64,000 nucleotides of DNA, taken from NCBI RefSeq assembly GCF_021412625.1, contig NZ_JAKCFI010000020.1:1-64000 (forward strand). Direction: 5' to 3'. A program made the position numbers and the translations under genes. The stretch is from Myxococcus stipitatus. Its GTDB lineage: Bacteria > Myxococcota > Myxococcia > Myxococcales > Myxococcaceae. Positions 16,562 to 25,933 of this stretch are shown in pieces. Position 1 is the first letter of the stretch, and each line of letters opens with the position of its first letter. The notes under the pieces are model-generated. The model did no database searches and had not been told where the DNA came from. It saw only the letters and a program-made list of their open reading frames with translations.

Positions 16562-17500
16562 TCAGAGCGAGGGGGCCAGCCGGCTCGCGGCATCGCGGAG
16601 GGTGACGACCTTCCGCTCGGCCGCGAGCCAGCCGAACACCTCTCGGAGCCGCTCGAGCTTCCGCGCCGCGCTCACGCGCAGGTCGCGCTGCTGGCGGACC
16701 AGCTCGGCGGGGATACCATCGGACACGTCCAGCACGTCCACGCCGTGCAGCTCGAAGTTGAAGAAGGCGTCGCGACGGCAGGAGTTCCATGCCGCGCGAA
16801 GGACGGGGCGCGGCAACGTGGTGGCGAACGTCCCGATGAACGGGAAGGCCACGCCGGGGGTCACCGCCATGGGCAGCTCCAGCACCGCGCCCTCGCCACG
16901 GCGGTAGGGGTTGGTGGGGTCCGGCCGGTACGGCACCCGGGGCGCGAGCAGCACGCGCGGCGTGTCCAGCACCGAGCGGGACGGCCGCCCCGCGAGCGCC
17001 AGCGCGCCCATCACCGCCGCCTTGGCCGCGTAGTACGGCGTGGCGGGGAAGGCGGACGAGCCATACCGGTAGCCCAGCGCCACCGTCGCCGCGTAGAGGT
17101 CCGCGTTGAGGGTGTAGCCCGGCGCGCGGAAGCCCTCGGGCCGGGCCCCCGTCGCCGCGAGGATGACGGCGTCCGCGCGCCGCAGGTCCTCCAGGATGGC
17201 GGCGGCGCCCCGGCGCGTCAGCGCGTAATCGTGGGCGTGGCTGTGGCTGGCCACCTCGATGCCTGCCTCGTGCGCGGCGCGCATCCCCGCGGCCGCGCCC
17301 GGGTCCGCCTCCAGGTCCTCGCCGATGGCGAAGAACGTCCCCGGGATTCCCAGCGAGTCGAACAGCTCGCGGAAGCGCGGCACGGCGACGGCGTGCACCA
17401 GCGTGCGGGCGCGCTCGTCGAGCAGCGTCTCCGGCAAGCCGTGGATGCGGCAGTAGTGCGGCAGCGAATCGAGGTCGACGGAGATGGACGCCAGCCTCAC
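16562..17500 (-). CDS. polysaccharide deacetylase (NodB-homology) protein
   Basis: 312 residues from GTG 17500. NodB-type deacetylases remove N- or O-acetyl groups from glycans. The metal-site motifs are present: SVDLDS (motif 1 with two Asp), SHSHAHDY (motif 2 His pair), and FRAPGY (motif 3). There is no signal peptide, so it should act in the cytosol or on lipid-linked precursors at the inner face of the membrane. It is the last gene of a FAD-enzyme / glycosyltransferase / deacetylase unit, 19 bases after the glycosyltransferase stop. This context suggests it modifies a lipid-linked sugar made by its neighbours, as ArnD-like deacetylases do. The exact substrate is unknown. Confidence 0.85.
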   Translation of the reverse strand: MRLASISVDLDSLPHYCRIHGLPETLLDERARTLVHAVAVPRFRELFDSLGIPGTFFAIGEDLEADPGAAAGMRAAHEAGIEVASHSHAHDYALTRRGAAAILEDLRRADAVILAATGARPEGFRAPGYTLNADLYAATVALGYRYGSSAFPATPYYAAKAAVMGALALAGRPSRSVLDTPRVLLAPRVPYRPDPTNPYRRGEGAVLELPMAVTPGVAFPFIGTFATTLPRPVLRAAWNSCRRDAFFNFELHGVDVLDVSDGIPAELVRQQRDLRVSAARKLERLREVFGWLAAERKVVTLRDAASRLAPSL

Positions 17501-17519
17501 GGTGCGCGCCCCTTTCCGC

Positions 17520-18230
17520 TCACGTGCCGCGAACGCGGATGACGTAGAACAGCTTGCCCACGTTCTTCAGCACGTTGGGCACGCGCTTGAAGAGGTGGAT
17601 GGAGGGCTGGCGCTTCTCGTGGAGCTGGATGGGAATCTCCACCACGCGCAGGCCCTCGCGCCAGGCGCGGATGACGAACTCGCTGGCGAACACGTCCATG
17701 TCCACCACGCACTTCTGGATGACGGGCAGGAGCGCCTCGCGGCGGAACGCCTTCAGGCCGTGCGTGTCGGTCCCCTGGAAGCCCAGCGTCACCTTCAGCA
17801 GCTTGTTGTGCACGCGCGTGGCCGCGCGGCGGATGAGCGGCCGCTGGTCGCTGGCGCCCTTGGCCGCCTTCGACCCCACCACCATGTCCGCCTCGCCCGC
17901 CTCCAGCCGCGGCAGGGCCGCGTCGTAGAAGGTGAGGTCGCACAGGTCGATCTCGTCGCAGACGACGTAGGTGCCCCGGGCCATCAGGATGCCGGCCTTG
18001 AGCGCGCTGCCGTAGTTGGGGCGCTCCGAATGGAACCAGCGCAGCCGCGGGTGCTTCGCGCACAGCTCGTCGAGGATGCGCGGCGTCGCGTCGCGCGAGC
18101 CGTTCTCCGCGAAGATGATTTCGTAGTCGAGCCCACGCGCATCCAGCCCCTGGCGCAGCTCGTCCGCCGCGGAGGTGATGATGGACTCCTCGTTGTAGAC
18201 CGGGATGACGACGGACAGGTGAGGTGCCAT
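17520..18230 (-). CDS. family 2 glycosyltransferase (polyprenyl-phosphate sugar transferase type)
   Basis: 236 residues. A GT-A fold is evident from SVVIPVYNEES at the N-terminus, the FAENGSRDATP strand, and the DEIDLCD acidic motif for metal and nucleotide-sugar binding. GTDTHGLKAFRR and the C-terminal amphipathic helix (HLFKRVPNVLKNVGKLFYV) fit a DPM1-like enzyme that puts a sugar on a polyprenyl phosphate. No membrane segments follow, so it is the short form of that family. It sits between the FAD enzyme (96 bases upstream) and the deacetylase, likely one transcript. Confidence 0.86.
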   Translation of the reverse strand: MAPHLSVVIPVYNEESIITSAADELRQGLDARGLDYEIIFAENGSRDATPRILDELCAKHPRLRWFHSERPNYGSALKAGILMARGTYVVCDEIDLCDLTFYDAALPRLEAGEADMVVGSKAAKGASDQRPLIRRAATRVHNKLLKVTLGFQGTDTHGLKAFRREALLPVIQKCVVDMDVFASEFVIRAWREGLRVVEIPIQLHEKRQPSIHLFKRVPNVLKNVGKLFYVIRVRGT

Positions 18231-18326
18231 GGCAGCCAGGAGCCGTCGGGACAGGACGACGGTCCGGGTCGCCTAGCATGCCCCGCGCCACCCGTCGACA
18301 AGATGCGACGGGCGGGCAGGTCTCTG

Positions 18327-19640
18327 TCATCCGTTCAGCGCCCGGGCGCACGCCCGGCCACCGAGGATGGCGTCCTCCATGGACGAATACTCCCACTGCC
18401 CGTAGCGCCCCGCCGTGTGGATGCCCGCGTGCTCCAGGAAACCGAGGACCTCCGTCTTCGCTGGACCATACGCCTCGTCGTACAGCACGTACGCGTGCGG
18501 AATCTCGCGGGCGTGGGCGAACAGGATGTCGTCCGCGGAGTGGATCATCTGCGAGCGCACCAGGTCCTCCACCGCGTACTTCTCCGCGGCGGCGGGCGAC
18601 AGCTCCCCGTGGTGGCTGTACTCGACGTAGAACGTGGCCGTGTCCTGGGGCGCCAGCGCCGGGTACACAGCGGACGGCGAGCCGATGCGGTACGTGTGGA
18701 ACTCCGGCTCCGGCAGGTAGATCCAATGCCAGGGCTGGCGGTTGGCGCCACGCGCGGCCACGGCCACGTACGTGACGGTGGTGGCGCGCAGCCGCTTCGC
18801 CGCGGCCACCACGGACTCGGGCGCGCCCGAAGCGCCCTTCTCCAAGAGCCGCACCAGCCCGGGCAGCGACACGGTGGAGACGAGCCCCGAGTACCCCAGC
18901 ACGCGTCCGTCCGACAGCGCGACCTTGCGCGCCTTCCAGTCGATGGAGGTGGGCTCGGTGTTCACGCTCAGCTCGCCACCCTCGAGGTGGCGGAGCATCG
19001 CGCGGGCCAGGCTCTCGATGCCACCCTCGCGCGGGTACAGGAACGACGCGTTGTAGCCCACCGCGTCGCTGCCCGCGCCCAGCGCGCCCTCGACGACCTC
19101 CTTCAGGCTGGGACGGGGAACGAAGCGCCCCACCCACGCGGCGGACATCTCCCGCGGGTGCACCGTCCAGAGCTTCTGGTTGTACGGCACCATGAAGTTC
19201 TTCGCGAAGCCCTCCCCCATGTAGCGGAGGATGAACTCCTCGAAGTCACGCGGCTCGCGCTCGCGCAGCGCCCGGCCCTTCTCGCCGTAGACCGCCTCCA
19301 CGTAGCCGATGAGGTTCTCCGCCACCACCTCGGGCGGCAGCCCGTGCGTGTTCACCTGGTACGGGAAGCGCGTGAACACACCCCGCGTGAAGATGCCGGC
19401 CTTGCGCTGGATGCGGACCATCTGCTCCGGCAGCCAGCGCGTGTTCACCAGCTCCTGGATTTCAGGGTCCCGCAGGTGCAGCCAATGGCCGGTGGGGTCG
19501 AAATAACACCCGTCGATGACCTCCGTCTTGATGAGCCCGCCGACCCGGTCGGACTTCTCGATGAGGCGCCAGGGCTTTCGGAGGAAGTGCGCGGTGGACA
19601 GGCCCGCGAGGCCCGCCCCCAGGATGAGGATGGGATCCAT
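18327..19640 (-). CDS. FAD-dependent oxidoreductase, amine-oxidase / protoporphyrinogen-oxidase fold
   Basis: 437 residues. The FAD motif ILGAGLAGLSTAHFL is at the N-terminus, followed by EKSDRVGGLIKTE. The C-terminus ends in GRYGQWEYSSMEDAILGG, the flavin-contacting region of this family. Relatives are annotated as NAD(P)-binding, protoporphyrinogen oxidase-like, or UDP-galactopyranose mutase-like proteins, and several are found in glycan clusters. The motif FDPTGHWLHL is shared with such glycan-cluster proteins, from memory. It begins a three-gene minus-strand unit with a glycosyltransferase and a deacetylase, so a role in sugar-nucleotide or lipid-sugar modification is more likely than heme synthesis. 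The reaction is not determined. Confidence 0.75.
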   Translation of the reverse strand: MDPILILGAGLAGLSTAHFLRKPWRLIEKSDRVGGLIKTEVIDGCYFDPTGHWLHLRDPEIQELVNTRWLPEQMVRIQRKAGIFTRGVFTRFPYQVNTHGLPPEVVAENLIGYVEAVYGEKGRALREREPRDFEEFILRYMGEGFAKNFMVPYNQKLWTVHPREMSAAWVGRFVPRPSLKEVVEGALGAGSDAVGYNASFLYPREGGIESLARAMLRHLEGGELSVNTEPTSIDWKARKVALSDGRVLGYSGLVSTVSLPGLVRLLEKGASGAPESVVAAAKRLRATTVTYVAVAARGANRQPWHWIYLPEPEFHTYRIGSPSAVYPALAPQDTATFYVEYSHHGELSPAAAEKYAVEDLVRSQMIHSADDILFAHAREIPHAYVLYDEAYGPAKTEVLGFLEHAGIHTAGRYGQWEYSSMEDAILGGRACARALNG

Positions 19641-19784
19641 GCGCGGGCGGTCCTACCACCTCCTCCGGGTGAGAGGGGAACGAACGCAGGGTTCCAGTGC
19701 GGGGAGGCCGGGAGCCCTCGTCCGCCCGCCCGCCGGGGAAAGGGCGGAACGGTTTCAGCGGGGACCGTCGCGTTCTTTCCGGGC

Positions 19785-19800
19785 TGGAAACGCCTCTGCT
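19785..19800 (+). promoter_or_regulatory. possible sigma-54-type promoter for the zinc-ribbon TPR gene
   Basis: TGG and TGCT with the required GG-N10-GC spacing occur 35-50 bases before the start codon. Only the core dinucleotides and part of the consensus match, so this is a weak candidate. Confidence 0.22.
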
Positions 19801-19834
19801 AGCCTGCGCGCGCCGGTCCTGTCGAAGGAACCCC

Positions 19835-22800
19835 ATGAAAGTCTCCTGCCCGTCTTGCCAGACGAACTACAACATCGATGACAAGCGGATCCCCCCGGGA
19901 GGCGCGAAGCTCAAGTGCGCCCGGTGCCAGACCACCTTTCCCATCAAAGCCGAGGCAGTGAGCGCGCCGGCCCCCGCCGCGCCCCCACCCGCACCGGCGA
20001 TTCCCCTGCCCGCCGCCGCGCCTCCGGCCGCGGCCATCCCGCTCCCGGGCGCCGCCGCGCCGCAGTCCGCCGCGATTCCGCTCCCCGGCGGCGCGCCCGC
20101 GGGCGCCATCGCGCTCGGCCCCGCCCCCGAGGCCATCCCGCTGCCCGGCCAGGCCGACCCCTTTGCCTTCGACGCGGGTGACGGCGGCGCCATCCCGCTG
20201 CCCGGCGGCGCGCCCTCCCACGCCTTCTCGCCGGACACCGGCGTGGGCGCCATCCCGCTGCCCGGCGCCGCCGCGCCGCAGTCCGCCGCGATTCCGCTCC
20301 CCGGCGGCGCGCCCTCCGGCGCCATCGCGCTCGGCCCCGCTCCAGAGGCCATCCCGCTGCCCGGCGGCGCGCCCTTCGCCTTCGACGCGGGTGACGGCGG
20401 CGCCATCCCGCTGCCCGGCGCGCCGGACGCGTTCGGCGACGGCTTCGACGACATGCCGACCGCGCCTCCGCCCGGAGAGACGACGCGCGTGGTGGCCATC
20501 CCGCTCCCCACCGCCGCCTACCGCGAGCAGTCCGCCGCCCCGCGAGCGCCGTCGGGCGCGACGCGCGACCTGGAGTTCTCCGAGGAGGCCCTGCCCTCCG
20601 CGCCGCAGGAGTCGGCCTACGGCGCCGCGGACGTCCCGGGCACCGCGCGCGACTTCGACTTCTCCGACGACGCGCTGCCCGTCCCCGCCCAGGCCACGCC
20701 CGAGCCGGACCCGTTCGCCTTCGACGTCGAGACCTCGAGCGGCGAGGCCACCGCGTTCGACCTGCCCGCCGACGCCGGGGGTGACTTCGGCGCCGCCCCT
20801 CCCGAAGCGGATCCGTTCGCCCTGCCCCCTCCGTCCGCGTACGCGCAGGGCGGCATCCCGGAGGCGGACCCGTTCGCCCTGCCACCTCCGCTCGCAGACG
20901 ACCCGTTCGCCCTGCCTCCTCCGCCCGCGTACGCGCAGGGCGGCATCCCGGAGGCGGACCCGTTCGCCCTGCCGCCTCCGCCCGCCGCGGGCCCGTCGTT
21001 CGACTTCGCCGAGCTCCCCTCGCCCGCCTACGCGGCGGCGCCGCCCGTGCCCGGGGCCATGGACTTCTCGGACCTGCCCGCGCCGGCCGCGCCCGCGGTG
21101 GACTTCTCCGACCTGCCCGCGCCGGCGGCGCCGCCCATGCCGGACCTGTCGTTCGACTTCGCCGCGCCCGCGGCGCCGGCGCCCGCCGGGGACCCGTTCG
21201 CGGTGGACTTCGGCTCGCCCGCGCCCGCCGCGCCGGTGCCCGACTTCAGCCTCGACTTCGCCGAGCCGACCGCGCCACCCCCTCCCGCGTCCGTCAACCC
21301 GGCCGTGGACTTCGGCGACGTGGACTTCGGCTCGCCTCCGCCGGCCGCGCCCGCGCCCCGGATGGCGGACTCGCTGGAGTTCGACCCCACCGCCAGGCCG
21401 GATGACGACCTGGAGGCGGACCTCTCCGACCCGCTGCCCCCGCCCCCCAACGCGGGCCCCGCGGACGGCCTGGAGATGCTGTCCTTCATCGACGACGCGG
21501 GAGGCCGCGACGCCGGCGCCCAGGCGGGCGCGAAGGTGCGCCGCTTCCACGTCCGCCGTCGCTCGGGCAAGGTGTTCGGCCCGTTCGACGAGGGCGTCAT
21601 CGTCAAGATGCTCGAGGACGGACAGCTGCTCGGCAACGAGGACGTCTCCCTCGACTCGGAGACGTGGTCGGCCATCGGCACCATCCCCACCTTCGCGTCC
21701 GCCATCCAGCGGCTGATGGAGGGGCCCTCCAAGGTGGTCGCCCCCGCGCCCGTCGCGGCCGTGGACGTGGACGCGCCTCGCGCGGACGGCGGTGGCACCC
21801 AGGCCAACATGAAGCGCCTGGAGCAGCTCTACGAGGGCCGCATGGCCGCGGTCTCCGTCGTGGACCGCAGCGCCGCCCAGGCCCAGCTCAAGAAGCGCGT
21901 GCCGATGTTCATCGCCGCGGGCGTCGTCCTGGTGATTGCGCTCATCGGCGCGGGCACGGAGTTCGGCACGCGCTACGGCGCCTTCGGCCGGCGCGCCCTG
22001 TTCCCCGCCCGCGTCTCCGCCGGCTCGCCGCACGCGGAGCTGGTGACGAAGGCGAACCAGGAGCTCCTCCAGGACACCTTCGCCAGCTACAAGCAGGCGT
22101 ACGCGCTGAGCGCGCAGGTCCTCAAGGAGAAGGAGTACCCGGCGGTCCGCTCCCTGTGGTGCCAGTCCGTCTTCTACCTGCAGCGCCGCTACGCCGCCGC
22201 CACGCCCGCGGACATGCAGCGCTGCAAGGAGCTGCTGCCGGACATCGAGCTGCTGGGCGCGAAGGACATCGACCTCATCAAGCTCAAGGCGGCCATCGGC
22301 CTCACCGCGCGACAGGTGGGTGACGTGCTCCCCGCCCTCCAGGACGCGCTGGCGCGGGAGAACAACCAGGCCGACCAGGAGCTGGCCTTCCTCGTGGCCG
22401 AGGCCCAGTCGATGAACCGCGACAAGAAGGGCGCCACCGACACCCTGAAGAAGGTGCTCGCCGCCAACCCCAAGTCCGCCAAGGCCCACCACGCCCTGGG
22501 CAACCTGCACCAGGCCGCGGGCCAGGCCGACGAGGCCGCCGCCGCCTACGCCGCCGCGCTCGAGTCCGACCGCAAGCACGCCGCGTCCGCGGTGGAGCTG
22601 GCCGCGGTGCAGCTGCTTGTGCGCAAGGACGTGGAGAAGGGCACCCAGGCCATCGAGGAGTCGCTGGCCGCGGACGTCCAGGCGGAGCTGGGCCCGGCGG
22701 AGCTGGCCCGCGCCATGGGCCTCAAGGGCGTATCCCTCTTCCAACAGCACAAGCCGAAGGAGGCGGAGGCGGAGCTGAAGGCCGCCCTGGAGAAGGACCC

Positions 22801-24286
22801 GAAGTCCACCTTCCTCAAGGGGCAGCTGGCCCACGTGCTGCGCGCCCAGCGCAACTACGAGGGCGCCCTGCCCCTCTACGCCAGCCTCGTGACGGAGGAG
22901 GGCGACAGCCTGGAGTACACCGACGGCCACATCACCTCGCTGGTGATGACCGGCAAGATGCAGGCGGCGGCGGAGACGGTGCAGAAGGCCAGTGAGCGCT
23001 TCCCCAACGAGGCCCGCATCGCCTACCTCTATGGCCGCATCGAGGACGCGCTCGACAAGCTCTCCGAGGCGGAGGGCCACTACAAGCGCGCCATCGCCGC
23101 GGACGCCAACCTGGTCGAGGCCAACCTGTACCTGGGCCGCTTCTACCTGCGCCAGCGCCGCAACGCGGAGGCGCGCACCCAGCTCGAGCAGGCGGCCACC
23201 AAGGCCCCGGAGAACCCGGGCGTGCGCGCGGGCCTGGGTGAGCTGGCCCTGGCGGAGAACAACGCCCTGCTGGCCCAGCAGGAGTTCGAGCGCGCCGCCC
23301 AGCTCGACCCCAACCTCGCCGACGCCCACCTGGGCCTGTCGCGCGTGGCGCTGCTCAACGGGGAGCTGGAGACGGCCAAGACGGAGGCCAACCGCGCCCT
23401 GGAGCTGGACCCGCACCTGCTGAAGGATGGCCGGCTGCAGCGCGGCCTCGTCCTGTGGCGGCTGGGCCAGCTCGACGAGGCGGTGGCCGAGCTCGAGAAG
23501 GCCAAGGGCGAGGACCCCCGCTCCACCACCATCCCCATCACCCTGGGCGCGGTGCTGCTCGAGCGCGGCGACCTGGCCGGCGCGGAGAGCAACCTGGGCC
23601 TGGCCCTGAGCAACGAGCCCTCCAACCACGAGGCGCTCTACTATCTGGCGCTCGTCAAGGCCAAGCGCCTGGAGTTCACCCAGGCCATCGACGCCATGCG
23701 CAAGGCGGTGGAGCGCGCCCCCAAGCGCCCGGACTACCACTACGCCTATGGCGTGGTGCTCCGCGACGCCAAGAACCTGCCGGACGCAATGCGCGAGTGG
23801 AACCTCGCGGTGGACCTGGACCCGAAGCTGGCGGACGCGCACGAGGCGCTCGGCCACGCCCACCTGGAGCTCGGCGAGTTCGACGAGGCCATCGCCGCCT
23901 TCGACGAGAGCATGAAGTCGGACCCGCGCCGCACCCGCGTGCTGGGCTCCATCGGCGACGCCTACTTCAACGCCGCCCGCTGGGAAGACGCCATCAAGCG
24001 CTACCAGACGGCCCTCAAGGCGGACCCGAAGCTGACGTACGTCTATTACAAGGTCGCCCGCGCCTTCACCGAGCAGGCCCAGTTCGCCAAGGCCATCGAC
24101 TGGTACCGCAAGGCCAGCGCCGCGGAGCCGGAGAACCCGATGACCTACTACTACCTGGGCTTCGCCTATAAGGAGCGGAGCAAGCGCCGGGAGGCCGTCC
24201 AGGCGTTCAAGGAGTACCTGGCCAAGAAGCCGGACGCGACGGACCGCAAGGACATCGAGGAAGAGATCTACGACCTGGAGAACTAG
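19835..24286 (+). CDS. zinc-ribbon, GYF-domain, membrane-anchored giant TPR protein
   Basis: 1483 residues from ATG 19835. Order: a zinc ribbon at residues 4-37 (CPSCQTNYNIDD...CARCQTTF); a 520-residue Ala/Pro-rich region with many AIPLPGGAP, PFALPPP and DFSDLPAPA repeats; a GYF_2-type domain near 568-630 (KVFGPFDEGVIVKMLEDGQL, W in SETWSAIG); one membrane segment near 688-708 (MFIAAGVVLVIALIGAGTEF); then about 750 residues of TPR repeats. There is no signal peptide, so the ribbon and GYF domains are cytoplasmic and the TPRs periplasmic. The ribbon-GYF-TM layout is that of GltJ/AgmX, whose ribbon reads MglA-GTP in the gliding machine, but GltJ ends in TonB-like domains rather than TPRs. A weak sigma-54-like site precedes the gene. 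Role inferred: an envelope-spanning adaptor. Confidence 0.85.
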   Translation: MKVSCPSCQTNYNIDDKRIPPGGAKLKCARCQTTFPIKAEAVSAPAPAAPPPAPAIPLPAAAPPAAAIPLPGAAAPQSAAIPLPGGAPAGAIALGPAPEAIPLPGQADPFAFDAGDGGAIPLPGGAPSHAFSPDTGVGAIPLPGAAAPQSAAIPLPGGAPSGAIALGPAPEAIPLPGGAPFAFDAGDGGAIPLPGAPDAFGDGFDDMPTAPPPGETTRVVAIPLPTAAYREQSAAPRAPSGATRDLEFSEEALPSAPQESAYGAADVPGTARDFDFSDDALPVPAQATPEPDPFAFDVETSSGEATAFDLPADAGGDFGAAPPEADPFALPPPSAYAQGGIPEADPFALPPPLADDPFALPPPPAYAQGGIPEADPFALPPPPAAGPSFDFAELPSPAYAAAPPVPGAMDFSDLPAPAAPAVDFSDLPAPAAPPMPDLSFDFAAPAAPAPAGDPFAVDFGSPAPAAPVPDFSLDFAEPTAPPPPASVNPAVDFGDVDFGSPPPAAPAPRMADSLEFDPTARPDDDLEADLSDPLPPPPNAGPADGLEMLSFIDDAGGRDAGAQAGAKVRRFHVRRRSGKVFGPFDEGVIVKMLEDGQLLGNEDVSLDSETWSAIGTIPTFASAIQRLMEGPSKVVAPAPVAAVDVDAPRADGGGTQANMKRLEQLYEGRMAAVSVVDRSAAQAQLKKRVPMFIAAGVVLVIALIGAGTEFGTRYGAFGRRALFPARVSAGSPHAELVTKANQELLQDTFASYKQAYALSAQVLKEKEYPAVRSLWCQSVFYLQRRYAAATPADMQRCKELLPDIELLGAKDIDLIKLKAAIGLTARQVGDVLPALQDALARENNQADQELAFLVAEAQSMNRDKKGATDTLKKVLAANPKSAKAHHALGNLHQAAGQADEAAAAYAAALESDRKHAASAVELAAVQLLVRKDVEKGTQAIEESLAADVQAELGPAELARAMGLKGVSLFQQHKPKEAEAELKAALEKDPKSTFLKGQLAHVLRAQRNYEGALPLYASLVTEEGDSLEYTDGHITSLVMTGKMQAAAETVQKASERFPNEARIAYLYGRIEDALDKLSEAEGHYKRAIAADANLVEANLYLGRFYLRQRRNAEARTQLEQAATKAPENPGVRAGLGELALAENNALLAQQEFERAAQLDPNLADAHLGLSRVALLNGELETAKTEANRALELDPHLLKDGRLQRGLVLWRLGQLDEAVAELEKAKGEDPRSTTIPITLGAVLLERGDLAGAESNLGLALSNEPSNHEALYYLALVKAKRLEFTQAIDAMRKAVERAPKRPDYHYAYGVVLRDAKNLPDAMREWNLAVDLDPKLADAHEALGHAHLELGEFDEAIAAFDESMKSDPRRTRVLGSIGDAYFNAARWEDAIKRYQTALKADPKLTYVYYKVARAFTEQAQFAKAIDWYRKASAAEPENPMTYYYLGFAYKERSKRREAVQAFKEYLAKKPDATDRKDIEEEIYDLEN

Positions 24287-24300
24287 CACCCCGGGCGCTC

Positions 24301-24330
24301 CGCCGGCCGTCCATCACGGGACGGTCGGCG
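24301..24330 (+). terminator. 12-bp hairpin after the TPR gene
   Basis: CGCCGGCCGTCC pairs with GGACGGTCGGCG (one G-U) around a 6-base loop, 15 bases after the stop. No U-tract follows. It separates the TPR gene from serS. Confidence 0.45.
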
Positions 24331-24424
24331 TCAGCCTCCGGGCGCGCGGGGCGTCCGCCCTTGAGCACCCCGGGCACGAGGAACCTTGCTGACGCCCGCC
24401 CAGGGTGACTACAAGGCGTGCCCC

Positions 24425-25705
24425 ATGCTGGACATCCGGAACGTTGCGAAGAACTTCGATGCGGTCGTCGCTCGCCTGAAGACGCGGGGCGGCAACCTGG
24501 ACCTCGGCCCCTTCCAGCGCCTCTTCGCCGAGCGTGGCGAGCTGTACCGCTCCATGGAGTCGCTGGCCGCGCGTCGCAACGCCGCCAACGAGGACATGAA
24601 GAAGAAGGCGAAGGAGGACCCCAAGGCGCTGGACGCCCTGCGCGGGGACCTTCGCGCCGTCTCGCAGGAGATCAAGGAGAAGGAGGGTCGCCTCAAGGAA
24701 GTGGAGGAGGAGATCGACCGCATCACCCTGCTCATCCCCAACATTCCCCACGACTCCGTCCCGGTGGGCGCCAGCGCGGACGAGAACGTCCAGGTGAAGA
24801 CCTGGGGCGACAAGCCCAACCTCCCCTTCACGCCCAGGCAGCACTTCGAGCTGGGAGAGAAGCTGGGCATGCTCGACTTCGAGCGCGCCGCGAAGGTGTC
24901 CGGCAGCCGCTTCACCTTCTACAAGGGCGCGCTGGCGCGGCTGGAGCGGGCGCTCGTCACGTTCATGATCGACGTGCACACGACCAAGGGCTACACGGAG
25001 CTGCTGCCTCCGTACCTGGTGCTGCGTGAGACGATGATGGGCACCGGCCAACTGCCCAAGTTCGAGGACGACGCCTTCAAGACACTGGGCGACCCCGAGC
25101 GCTTCCTCATCCCCACGTCGGAAGTCCCCGTCACCAACTACCACGCGGACGAAATCCTCGAGGGTGACACCCTGCCCGTCCGCTACTGCGCCTTCAGCCC
25201 CTGCTTCCGGGCGGAGGCCGGCGCCGCCGGCAAGGACACCCGCGGCCTCATCCGCCAGCACCAGTTCCACAAGGTGGAGATGGTGAAGTTCGCCCACCCG
25301 GACAAGAGCCTGGACGAACTGGAGTCCATGACGGACGACGCCTGCGACATCCTCCGGCGCCTGGGCCTGCACCACCGGGTGATGCTCCTGTGCACCGGCG
25401 ACATGGGCTTCTCCGCCCGGAAGACCTACGACATCGAGGTGTGGCTGCCCGGACAGAACGCGTACCGGGAGATTTCCTCCTGCTCGGACTGCGGCGACTT
25501 CCAGGCCCGCAGGGCGAAGATCCGCTTCCGCGCGCAGAAGGGCGACAAGCCCCAGCTGCTCCACACCCTCAACGGCAGCGGCCTGGCCGTGGGCCGCACC
25601 GCCATCGCCATCCTGGAGAACTACCAGCGCGAGGACGGCACGGTGGCCCTCCCGGAGGTCCTCTGGCCGTACATGGGTGGACTGAAGGAGCTCAAGCCGC
25701 TGTAG
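24425..25705 (+). CDS. serS: seryl-tRNA synthetase
   Basis: 426 residues from ATG 24425 (MLDIRNVAKNFD); an in-frame start 39 bases earlier is less likely. SerS charges all serine tRNAs in the cytosol. The N-terminal antiparallel coiled-coil arm that grips the long variable arm of tRNA-Ser is visible (about residues 30-110, rich in Lys/Glu). The class II core follows, with motif 2 FRAEAGAAGKDTRGLIRQHQ, the ATP and serine site (EISSCSDCGDFQARR) and motif 3 NGSGLAVGRTAIAILENYQ. Full length and intact. The next genes downstream are its own substrates: four serine tRNAs between 25805 and 26809. A TTGCTG-N18-TACAAG box lies just before the start codon and could be its promoter. Confidence 0.97.
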   Translation: MLDIRNVAKNFDAVVARLKTRGGNLDLGPFQRLFAERGELYRSMESLAARRNAANEDMKKKAKEDPKALDALRGDLRAVSQEIKEKEGRLKEVEEEIDRITLLIPNIPHDSVPVGASADENVQVKTWGDKPNLPFTPRQHFELGEKLGMLDFERAAKVSGSRFTFYKGALARLERALVTFMIDVHTTKGYTELLPPYLVLRETMMGTGQLPKFEDDAFKTLGDPERFLIPTSEVPVTNYHADEILEGDTLPVRYCAFSPCFRAEAGAAGKDTRGLIRQHQFHKVEMVKFAHPDKSLDELESMTDDACDILRRLGLHHRVMLLCTGDMGFSARKTYDIEVWLPGQNAYREISSCSDCGDFQARRAKIRFRAQKGDKPQLLHTLNGSGLAVGRTAIAILENYQREDGTVALPEVLWPYMGGLKELKPL

Positions 25706-25725
25706 AAGAATTGGATCAATCCGAC

Positions 25726-25753
25726 TTGCAACGGGCGCGGAATCAGGTAGAAG
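25726..25753 (+). promoter_or_regulatory. sigma-70-type promoter for the tRNA cluster
   Basis: TTGCAA (25726-25731), a 16-base spacer and TAGAAG (25748-25753) lie upstream of the first serine tRNA. A GC-rich discriminator (GGCGGCCCC) follows, as is usual for stable RNA promoters. Confidence 0.45.
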
Positions 25754-25804
25754 GGCGGCCCCACGGTCGACGTCGGTCCGAGGGACACCGCCGGCTGGGT
25801 TGTT

Positions 25805-25891
25805 GGAGGCGTGGCCGAGCGGTTGAAGGCAGCGGTCTTGAAAACCGCAGAGGGTGCAAGCTCTCCGTAGGTTCGAATCCTACCGCCTCCG
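25805..25891 (+). tRNA. tRNA-Ser, anticodon TGA
   Basis: Acceptor GGAGGCG pairs with CGCCTCC, then discriminator G; CCA is not encoded. The anticodon loop CTTGAAA lies in an 'aGCGGT/ACCGC' stem and gives anticodon TGA. The long variable arm and the T arm GGTTCGAATCC mark a class II serine tRNA. It reads UCA and, by wobble, other UCN codons. Confidence 0.95.
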
Positions 25892-25933
25892 AAAATGTTC
25901 TTGAGTTTTGTGGTTCTTTGACAGAGAAGAGTT

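Noticed and set aside
19799..24289. A minus-strand open frame of about 1500 codons opposite the zinc-ribbon TPR gene
   Set aside because: It is a shadow caused by strong third-position GC bias; its translation is low-complexity and shows no domains, while the plus strand has zinc ribbon, GYF, TM and TPRs.
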